Below are positions 1 through 5,378 of a stretch of DNA of 16,491 nt, piece after piece. Both the position numbers and the translations under genes were made by a program. Location: positions 1 to 16,491 of the forward strand of contig JAZLKZ010000123.1 of the NCBI GenBank assembly GCA_045597845.1. Reading direction: 5' to 3'. The notes below the pieces were generated by a model. It was not told the origin of the DNA, did not search any database, and worked only from the letters and a program-made list of their open reading frames with translations. Within the stretch, counting starts at the first letter, position 1. Each line of letters begins with the position of its first letter. This DNA comes from Colimorpha sp045597845. Lineage in GTDB: Bacteria; Bacteroidota; Bacteroidia; Bacteroidales; P3.

Positions 1-1062
1 ATTTCCACTTTGAAAATCTTTAATAATCTCATCATTTACGCTTAATATTCGTTGGAATATCATATTACTCTGCTCACAACTATAATCTACAAGGCGCAAA
101 TCATCTACATATAAATATGCTATATTAATATTAACTCCTCCGCAGACACCCTCACTAGCACATTTGTAGCAACGGCTATTACGAATAGCCTCTAATGTGT
201 TTAGATATTGAATGTATCCATCTGATACAAAACAATCACTTAGTTTGCCTATATCATAAGGACTTCCTATTCTATAATTTACATCATTAGGACGCCCAAA
301 CACATATAGTTTCCCATCTGGGTTTAGAGCAATTTTTCTTCCAAACCAGAATTTTCTATGTTGTATAGTTCTTCGCAAATTCGCAAACTCCTCAAATGTA
401 GAATAGCTAATTCTACATTCTTTATCGATTATCCAGTGACGATACACATTTTCAAATTGATCAACAAGATCTTCCGGTTTCATAATTATCTGATCATTGT
501 TTTTTGCGTAACCTCTTTTTTCCACTGGAAGGGTTTTAAAATTAAGATTATTTACTTTGAACCAATCATATATTTCCTGAAGATGCGGAACAGACTCCTT
601 AGATAGAGTACAGAAACATCTAAATCGTCCACCTTTGTCTCTTATCTTTAATTTAACTTCTAGTACTTTTTGTGATTGCTGTCGTAAAAGATGATTGTAT
701 GGACCATCAAAAGAAACATTTATCAACACATCGTTTGCATTAAGCAAATCAATGAACTCATCATTAAGAAGCAGTCCATTCGTCGTGAAAAGGGTGTCGA
801 ACGTAGTTCCATATTTTTCTTTGTATGCAGGCAACTTTTCAAAGAAACGTTTATAGAAATTAATTCCTGCTAAAGACGGTTCTCCTCCATGGAATACAAT
901 TTTTACTGTTTTATATTCCTTACATGCTTTTTCCACTAAAGCAAGAGCCGTCTCTACTTCAAGCATATCAGTAGGAATAAAAGCATCACCATTAAAACAA
1001 TGCTTACATTTCATGTTGCAGCCCATAGTAGGCTTTATGGTGAGATCTATTTTGTCTTTCAT
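1..1062 (-). CDS. Radical SAM/SPASM-like protein, third enzyme of the cluster (partial)
   Basis: This frame is open from an ATG at 1062 to the window edge, giving 354 codons without a stop, so the C-terminus is missing. The N-terminus carries the radical SAM 4Fe-4S motif CNMKCKHC (C15, C19, C22) and the SAM-binding stretch FHGGEPSL near residues 58-65. Near the end is a SPASM-like cluster CYKC...CGG (C298, C301, C307), with C329 further on. Where SPASM proteins usually have a Pro-Cys before this, the sequence reads YVFGRPND, so some auxiliary-cluster ligands appear to be missing. Its ATG overlaps the stop of the upstream radical SAM gene as TAATG, so translation is probably coupled. Family knowledge suggests peptide or protein modification. 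The substrate is inferred to be the small peptide at 3076-3156. The family call is firm and the specific function unknown. Confidence 0.9.
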   Translation of the reverse strand, partial: MKDKIDLTIKPTMGCNMKCKHCFNGDAFIPTDMLEVETALALVEKACKEYKTVKIVFHGGEPSLAGINFYKRFFEKLPAYKEKYGTTFDTLFTTNGLLLNDEFIDLLNANDVLINVSFDGPYNHLLRQQSQKVLEVKLKIRDKGGRFRCFCTLSKESVPHLQEIYDWFKVNNLNFKTLPVEKRGYAKNNDQIIMKPEDLVDQFENVYRHWIIDKECRISYSTFEEFANLRRTIQHRKFWFGRKIALNPDGKLYVFGRPNDVNYRIGSPYDIGKLSDCFVSDGYIQYLNTLEAIRNSRCYKCASEGVCGGVNINIAYLYVDDLRLVDYSCEQSNMIFQRILSVNDEIIKDFQSGN

Positions 1063-1943
1063 TATTCTGTTCCTTTGTAGAATTGATGATTATTGTATTC
1101 GAGAACTGTATAATTGCCAACTGCGGATTCGCAGAAATCAGACATAGGACAAGAATTTCTACAATCCATATCTGGAGTATTCAACTTAAATTCCCAGGAT
1201 GTATTTGCATCCTTAAAAAAGACTTTGATAGGAATGTCTTTCCCCACATATCCATTGACTTCTACGTCTTTTACACAAGTATCAAACATTTTGATTGAAA
1301 GATCCTTGCTTTTAAAATGCTCAAATAGCAGCATAGTAAAGTATGACGCTTCGTCATTATGTACAGTTGGAATTCCGTTCTTTTGTGAAACAATTGTATC
1401 TGCCATTTTTGTTATATGCAAGGCATGGTTAAACCCAAGAGAATCCAATGCATTAATTGTCTTTCTAAATTCTTCTTCAGACGAGATCATCTTAGGGTTA
1501 AGAATTACCTTAACATCAATCTTGCAATTAAATTTTTGCAAATGTTTAATGCCATTAGCCATAGAGTCATAACTACCTCGACATCTTGTTATACCATCGT
1601 GAATATCCTTATACCCATGCACAGGAATTACGAATCTATACTTGCTCGTCATAAAGCTGAAATCGGCCTCAGTTAAGCATCTTCCATTTGTGTAAATCAA
1701 CACTTCACATCTGAAATCCAAGAGAGACTTAAGAATATCAAGAATTTTTGAATGGAGAAAAGGCTCTCCACCATTAATGATAACTCTATCAAACTCTTGT
1801 ATTTTTTGAGATTTCAAGTATTCTACAAAATCATCAAGTGCAATCTCATTAAATTTACGTCCTGAATGAATCGTATTATGAGAATAGCAAAACACGCAAT
1901 TAGAGTTGCATGTATATGTGATGTTGAAATAAAATATATTCAT
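1062..1943 (-). CDS. Radical SAM protein, second enzyme of the cluster
   Basis: This 293-residue protein has the canonical cluster motif CNSNCVFC (C12, C16, C19) and the SAM-binding motif INGGEPFL (residues 56-63). The C-terminal part is short. Instead of a full SPASM domain it has a compact C-x3-C-x5-C group (C261, C265, C271), which may bind one auxiliary Fe-S cluster. Both ends overlap neighbouring genes by TAATG: its start lies in the stop of the first enzyme and its stop in the start of the third. This tight coupling suggests the three proteins are made in matched amounts. The role is inferred to be radical modification of the peptide encoded upstream. A separate metalloenzyme-maturation role cannot be excluded. 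I do not recognise a specific named subfamily. Confidence 0.92.
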   Translation of the reverse strand: MNIFYFNITYTCNSNCVFCYSHNTIHSGRKFNEIALDDFVEYLKSQKIQEFDRVIINGGEPFLHSKILDILKSLLDFRCEVLIYTNGRCLTEADFSFMTSKYRFVIPVHGYKDIHDGITRCRGSYDSMANGIKHLQKFNCKIDVKVILNPKMISSEEEFRKTINALDSLGFNHALHITKMADTIVSQKNGIPTVHNDEASYFTMLLFEHFKSKDLSIKMFDTCVKDVEVNGYVGKDIPIKVFFKDANTSWEFKLNTPDMDCRNSCPMSDFCESAVGNYTVLEYNNHQFYKGTE

Positions 1944-2920
1944 TAGTCATTACGTAATTTGGGGCAACGAATATCACCACATCCTAATTTGTGGAAATAG
2001 TGATACGACATACCTATACAACCACCATTACAATACTTAAGATATTCACAAGATTGACATTTTGAGTCTGGAAGAGTTGTGTAATCTGCAAATCTTAAAG
2101 CCAACTCTGACTGCATAATTTGTTTTAATGGCATATCCCTAAGATTGCCTAAACAAAAGTCCGTCAAACATGTACAAGGATATACATTCAAATCTGGATA
2201 AATGTAAATTTTATTTCGTCCACTACCACAATTTGAACATTTTCTTCCTTTGAATAATTCCTCTAATTTATCTTTGTTTTTGTCGTATAAATCGAAAGGA
2301 AACATCTTTTGGATTTTCATCCTGAAACATACATAATCAAGCATTCCTTCTACGAATGCATTCCAATCCTCTGCCGAAATAAGGTCTTGAATATCTGCAT
2401 GTCCAAAAGGCATTTCATAAGATATGTTCCAATGTTTCATGAACTTCAAATCTCCTAAGATGTCTGCTAGTTCCTTCATACAAGCAATATTACGCTTGCC
2501 AACGACACTTGACACTGTATAGGACTTGCCAATTGTCTCCAATTTGACAATGGTTCCCATTATTCGACTATATGAATCTTTTCCTCTTATTGAATTATGT
2601 ACATTTTCTGTGCCATCAATAGATATTTGAATTCCTATATTTGAATCTATCACTTCATCTGAAAGATAAGAGTCATAGGTGCCATTCGTACATATAGAAA
2701 TTGATTTAGCTTTATCCTTCAGGAATGAAATGATAGGAATGAAATCCTTACACAAGGTGGGTTCACCTCCTGTAATAACAATATCGTGAGATGCAAATTC
2801 TTCAATCCATTCGAGATTTTGTAAGTCTGCTAATGAGAGTTCTTTGTTTGACTTATCTCCACGAATACATATCTTACAATTTAAGTTGCATTTTTCTGTA
2901 AGGAGAAGATATACTTGCAT
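1943..2920 (-). CDS. Radical SAM/SPASM protein, first enzyme of the cluster
   Basis: This 325-residue protein has the radical SAM motif CNLNCKIC (C11, C15, C18), ITGGEPTL (residues 49-56), and ISIDG near residues 99-103. It has a well-populated C-terminal SPASM domain: C228, C231, C249, C251, C256, C288, C291, C297, C301, C314 and C319, including CNGGC. SPASM radical SAM enzymes usually carry two auxiliary 4Fe-4S clusters and often modify ribosomal peptides by C-S, C-C or C-O bond formation; anSMEs and metalloenzyme maturases are alternatives. Its ATG follows directly on the 12-base palindrome AACAACGTTGTT (2921-2932). The gene lies about 155 bases downstream of the 26-residue peptide gene and overlaps the next enzyme by TAATG. 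It is the most complete of the three and the likeliest primary maturase. Confidence 0.93.
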   Translation of the reverse strand: MQVYLLLTEKCNLNCKICIRGDKSNKELSLADLQNLEWIEEFASHDIVITGGEPTLCKDFIPIISFLKDKAKSISICTNGTYDSYLSDEVIDSNIGIQISIDGTENVHNSIRGKDSYSRIMGTIVKLETIGKSYTVSSVVGKRNIACMKELADILGDLKFMKHWNISYEMPFGHADIQDLISAEDWNAFVEGMLDYVCFRMKIQKMFPFDLYDKNKDKLEELFKGRKCSNCGSGRNKIYIYPDLNVYPCTCLTDFCLGNLRDMPLKQIMQSELALRFADYTTLPDSKCQSCEYLKYCNGGCIGMSYHYFHKLGCGDIRCPKLRND

Positions 2921-2949
2921 AACAACGTTGTTTAGTGATTTTTTAATGA

Positions 2950-2984
2950 GTTCTCGGACTGTACCTTAAGCATAGTCCGAGAAC
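2950..2984 (-). promoter_or_regulatory. Perfect 11-bp hairpin just upstream of the first radical SAM gene
   Basis: The arms GTTCTCGGACT (2950-2960) and AGTCCGAGAAC (2974-2984) pair perfectly around a 13-base loop. On the transcribed minus strand no U-run follows, so it is not a classic terminator in that direction. On the plus strand it is followed by CTTTTTC. It sits in the spacer between the small peptide gene and the enzymes. There it could adjust the peptide-to-enzyme ratio by attenuation or RNA processing. Confidence 0.6.
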
Positions 2985-3024
2985 CTTTTTCTTGCGATTG
3001 ATTAGAATGCCACGCAATTTGCAT

Positions 3025-3051
3025 ATCTCAAAGTACGTCATACTTTGAGAT
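3025..3051 (-). promoter_or_regulatory. Perfect 11-bp hairpin downstream of the 26-residue peptide gene
   Basis: The arms ATCTCAAAGTA (3025-3035) and TACTTTGAGAT (3041-3051) enclose the 5-base loop CGTCA. The hairpin begins 24 bases after the stop codon of the small peptide gene and has no following U-tract on the minus strand. Such a structure between a precursor gene and its enzymes commonly protects the precursor mRNA end or lets only part of transcription continue. That role is inferred here. Confidence 0.6.
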
Positions 3052-3075
3052 AAAAGGCTGAATGCCAAAATTGAT

Positions 3076-3156
3076 TTAAGGATTCTCAATCCAACAAGAG
3101 CAAGCGACTAAACTCAGGAAATCGCAGTCTTCTCTGTTTACATTTTTTTCCGTCAT
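3076..3156 (-). CDS. 26-residue Cys-containing peptide, candidate RiPP precursor
   Basis: This short frame runs from an ATG at 3156 to a TAA ending at 3076. It encodes 26 residues beginning MTEKNVNRED and ending VACSCWIENP. The first ten residues are polar and charged, like a short leader. The C-terminal half carries three cysteines (C11, C19, C21) and the cluster C-S-C-W, which would suit thioether or other radical cross-links. It lies directly upstream of three translationally coupled radical SAM genes on the same strand, with a hairpin after its stop. Upstream is the AT-rich stretch TAACTTTATAAATAAATCATT, which could hold a weak -7 box (TAACTTTA), but no clear -33 element is seen. It is too short for ordinary gene callers. 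The coding call rests on context and composition. Two overlapping short frames in the spacer (2932-3024 and one from 3041) are less convincing alternatives. Confidence 0.62.
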   Translation of the reverse strand: MTEKNVNREDCDFLSLVACSCWIENP

Positions 3157-3251
3157 AATGATTTATTTATAAAGTTAGCACAATGCTCCAACCGCTATTT
3201 GCGAATAGAGTCTTATTTATTCATTGTTTATTGTCACAATCAATATTTAGA

Positions 3252-3578
3252 TTAATCCAAATAATCTGAAAGATCACCATCTAGATAATCCTCATCGTCG
3301 TATTCATCATAAAAATAGTTTATCCAAACATTATGCAACAAGTCTCGGACTTCATTTACTAAATTCCAAGTAATCCGGGATCTATCATAGTAATCAAGGA
3401 CATCATCCGTAATATCAACATACATATCTTCATCTATTCTGTTATACGGACTATCATATAAATCAGCAACAATATAACTTTCATATACAGGATGAGAGTC
3501 ACTCCTCCAATGATCACTTTGACATTCCTCTTCAATTCTCACCCATCTAATGTTTCTAATTTTTCCCCGATAACTCAT
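3252..3578 (-). CDS. Small acidic Tyr/Asp-rich protein of unknown function
   Basis: This 108-residue protein has a basic N-terminus (MSYRGKIRNIRWVRIEEE), a Tyr/Asp-rich middle, and a strikingly acidic, tyrosine-rich C-terminal tail (roughly residues 88-108, ending DGDLSDYLD, with DYLD occurring twice). I see no signal peptide, membrane segment or known motif. It is the first gene of the AT-rich island, on the same strand as the small peptide and the three radical SAM genes and 95 bases upstream of the peptide start, so it may share their transcript. It could be an immunity or partner protein, a peptide-binding adaptor, or an alternative substrate whose tail is modified. None of these is shown by sequence. 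The upstream region is AT-rich and I see no convincing -7 box. Confidence 0.6.
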   Translation of the reverse strand: MSYRGKIRNIRWVRIEEECQSDHWRSDSHPVYESYIVADLYDSPYNRIDEDMYVDITDDVLDYYDRSRITWNLVNEVRDLLHNVWINYFYDEYDDEDYLDGDLSDYLD

Positions 3579-3666
3579 TTTTCAAAATAGAATTAATTAA
3601 TATTTTATTGTTTTGAACGATCTAAATTTGATATTTTTAGGTTTGCAACACAGTAAAACTTATAGC

Positions 3667-3679
3667 AACAAAGTTTGTT
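3667..3679. repeat. Short palindrome AACAAAGTTTGTT
   Basis: This is a 13-base inverted repeat with six-base arms and one central base, upstream of the 108-residue gene in a gene-poor AT-rich stretch. It could be an operator half-site pair for a small regulator. There is no other support. Confidence 0.25.
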
Positions 3680-3758
3680 ACCCGATTTTGTTTTGCCAAA
3701 CAGGGTCCTTGATCTGGCGAAAGAACTGAAATGAAAAAGCATAGAACCCTGATGCGCG

Positions 3759-3944
3759 TCACTGCCAAACTGTAGGTATCGCCAAACACCCTTTCGGAAC
3801 AGTAACAGAAAGCCTCGATTCTATGCTTGACTGTATATCACGCTGTAGCATAACATACAATTCAAGCAACCTGGCATCTGTATTAATGTCCCCCGTATGA
3901 AAATTAGGCGATTTTACAGTTTGGGACGCTACAAATGCTTTCAT
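3759..3944 (-). CDS. Doubtful 61-residue hypothetical protein
   Basis: An ATG at 3944 opens a 61-codon frame beginning MKAFVASQTVKSPNF and ending CLAIPTVWQ. The same frame stays open upstream to 4049, but that part is low-complexity. A good -7 box on the minus strand (TATTTTTG, 3981-3988) lies about 37 bases upstream, and a 9-bp hairpin sits at the predicted transcript start. I recognise no family, and the stretch could equally be a leader RNA or a remnant. It occupies most of the otherwise gene-free region 3579-4144 at the boundary between the AT-rich island and the more GC-rich chromosome. Confidence 0.22.
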   Translation of the reverse strand: MKAFVASQTVKSPNFHTGDINTDARLLELYVMLQRDIQSSIESRLSVTVPKGCLAIPTVWQ

Positions 3945-3949
3945 TGCAT

Positions 3950-3976
3950 TGAAATCACATACCTCTCGTGATTTCA
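3950..3976 (-). promoter_or_regulatory. Perfect 9-bp hairpin at a predicted transcript start
   Basis: The arms TGAAATCAC (3950-3958) and GTGATTTCA (3968-3976) enclose a 9-base loop. The element lies just downstream of the minus-strand box TATTTTTG (3981-3988), so it would form the very 5' end of the RNA or act as an operator. Confidence 0.4.
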
Positions 3977-3980
3977 GGTG

Positions 3981-3988
3981 CAAAAATA
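3981..3988 (-). promoter_or_regulatory. Candidate Bacteroidetes -7 box (TATTTTTG)
   Basis: It matches TAnnTTTG on the minus strand. It would drive a transcript through the doubtful 61-residue frame and possibly into the radical SAM cluster. No clear -33 TTTG is seen. Confidence 0.4.
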
Positions 3989-4144
3989 GCATTTTTTTTT
4001 GACATATAGCCAAGTGCATGGAAAAAAATCGCCATGACATTTCTGTCACATGTTTCCGAATGGTGCGTTGGTGAAACTTCTTGGTTATTCTCTTTTAAGA
4101 AAGCGCTAGCAACAAAAAGGATCACAAAGGAAACCGAGTTTTAT

Positions 4145-4966
4145 TTATCGGAATCTTGTTTTTTTCTCTTTGGCGGACTTTTCGGGAGCGGGCTTGTCGA
4201 GGGCGGAAAGGATTTCCTCTCTCGTCACGCTGCGGAAGGAGGTCAGATGGGCGATGTAGGCGGTGACGGTAAGGCTCGTGGCATCGGCATTAACCGAGTA
4301 TTGGGGGTCGATAATCAGGTCGGCATTGTTGTCGAACTCAAGTTTTTGAAGTGCCACTTGTTCCCATTTTTCCTGAGACTGACTCTGCTGGGTCTGCATA
4401 GTTCCAACGCCATATAAATGGCCTCTCAGTCTGATAGGAATGGTAACGGAGACATGTTCTTTACTATAGGCATACTGTCCAACGATGGGTATCTGCAAAA
4501 CGTTGGAATACTTCATATCAAGCGTTCTGCCATTGGACTGCGATGACAGGGCTTTGGAGAGTACCGCTTGGGGAAGGTTCTGCAAATAGTCATCCGTGGC
4601 GCTGTTATAGTCGCGGAAATTCTTGTAGTTGGCGCGATAGGCCTTGACAACGACCTTGGCGAGCTTGCCCTTCTCGTAGATAGGATAGTAGTGAGGCTCA
4701 ACGAGCAGATCGGCATCGTATTTGGCAAGTGCCAGATTGAAGACTTCCTGTTTTGCCTTGTCGAACGAAAGGTTCTTGCCCGAAGGGATGGTGTAGGTTT
4801 CGGTGATTTTCTGCGGATTGACATCCAGTTCAGTAACGACAGGACGGTTGCTAAGCAGGGCGTTCTCCACATAGGCGACTTTCGCCTGATAGGCAGGGGT
4901 TTCACAGGAGGTGAATGCCAGCGCAAAGGCGGCAACGGCAAAGCCGAGAGATTTTAGATGTTTCAT
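4145..4966 (-). CDS. Lipoprotein with an internally duplicated domain
   Basis: This 273-residue protein starts MKHLKSLGFAVAAFALAFTS and has a lipobox-like FTSC with Cys21 as the predicted lipidated residue, so it should be exported and lipid-anchored. The mature part contains two related halves: residues about 72-118 (ALAKYDADLLVEPHY ... KVVVKAYRANYKNFRD) and about 202-248 (ALQKLEFDNNADLIIDPQYS ... LTVTAYIAHLTSFRSV). This suggests a tandem domain duplication. A Gln/Ser-rich linker (QTQQSQSQ) precedes the second copy, and the C-terminus is Lys-rich. I do not recognise the family; it looks like a Bacteroidales lipoprotein of unknown function. An 8-bp repeat array abuts its ATG, and repeat-like sequence continues into the signal peptide codons. 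Its promoter shares an upstream motif with the gene at 5379-6755. Confidence 0.88.
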   Translation of the reverse strand: MKHLKSLGFAVAAFALAFTSCETPAYQAKVAYVENALLSNRPVVTELDVNPQKITETYTIPSGKNLSFDKAKQEVFNLALAKYDADLLVEPHYYPIYEKGKLAKVVVKAYRANYKNFRDYNSATDDYLQNLPQAVLSKALSSQSNGRTLDMKYSNVLQIPIVGQYAYSKEHVSVTIPIRLRGHLYGVGTMQTQQSQSQEKWEQVALQKLEFDNNADLIIDPQYSVNADATSLTVTAYIAHLTSFRSVTREEILSALDKPAPEKSAKEKKTRFR

Positions 4967-5050
4967 AGATTTAAAGATTTTCAGATTTATAGATTTATAG
5001 ATTTAAAGATCTTCAGATTTATAGATTTATAGATTTATAGATTTTCAGAT
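4967..5050. repeat. 8-bp AGATNNNN array 1 (11 units)
   Basis: AGAT recurs exactly every 8 bases at 4967, 4975, 4983, 4991, 4999, 5007, 5015, 5023, 5031, 5039 and 5047. The four bases between vary (TTAT, TTAA, TTTC, CTTC). The array touches the ATG of the lipoprotein gene and forms most of its predicted 5' leader, where the RNA reads AUCU every 8 bases. Looser copies (AGAT at 4949 and 4956) lie inside the coding region. Confidence 0.9.
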
Positions 5051-5096
5051 TGGAGGATTTGAAGGATAAAGCCTTTAGGTCTTTCTGTTTGGTATG

Positions 5097-5104
5097 CAAA
5101 AGTA
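5097..5104 (-). promoter_or_regulatory. -7 box (TACTTTTG) for the lipoprotein gene
   Basis: It matches TAnnTTTG on the minus strand, about 130 bases upstream of the lipoprotein ATG with repeat array 1 in between. The 13-base motif CTATTTTCTTCTA (minus strand, 5133-5145) lies 28 bases upstream, the same arrangement as at the next gene. No clear -33 box is seen. Confidence 0.5.
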
Positions 5105-5132
5105 CAAATTTAGTCTATGCAGACCGGGATTG

Positions 5133-5145
5133 TAGAAGAAAATAG
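5133..5145 (-). promoter_or_regulatory. Shared upstream promoter motif, copy 1 (CTATTTTCTTCTA)
   Basis: The identical 13-mer occurs at 6819-6831. Here it lies 28 bases upstream of the -7 box, and there 29. This position, just beyond the expected -33 region, fits a regulator site or an upstream activating sequence. Confidence 0.45.
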
Positions 5146-5170
5146 AAGAATAAAATATTGGGGGATTTTC

Positions 5171-5239
5171 AGATGTTCAGATGTTTAGATGTTCAGATTT
5201 ATAGATTTTCAGATTTTCAGATTTTCAGATTTTATAGAT
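5171..5239. repeat. 8-bp AGATNNNN array 2 (8 strict units plus one)
   Basis: AGAT occurs at 5171, 5179, 5187, 5195, 5203, 5211, 5219 and 5227, all 8 bases apart, then at 5236 after 9 bases. The array lies between the end of the 458-residue gene and the promoter of the lipoprotein gene, in the same orientation relative to transcription as array 1. The rest of the 4967-5378 gap holds only the promoter elements listed and no convincing gene. Confidence 0.88.
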
Positions 5240-5378
5240 GCCATGGAGATCAATTTTCTCAATACTTCTTTCTGCCAAGAGAAAGAGGTATTGCGGTGGT
5301 TTGGAGGTGGAGCCTCCATTAGGAAACGAGACCATAAGTATCGCTACACCAAAACCTCTAACATACACTCAAAAGCCA

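Noticed and set aside
2932..3041. Two further short minus-strand frames (30 and 32 codons) in the spacer after the 26-residue peptide gene
   Set aside because: Both run through the perfect hairpins, overlap each other in different frames, and show no leader/core layout. The 26-codon frame ends before the hairpins and fits better.
4034..4417. 127-codon plus-strand frame near the end of the duplicated-domain lipoprotein gene
   Set aside because: Most of it is antisense to that gene, and the rest is low-information AT-rich sequence.
4967..5230. Possible CRISPR array in the repetitive leader
   Set aside because: Units are 8 bp with 4-bp variable parts. There are no spacer-sized unique segments and no cas genes.
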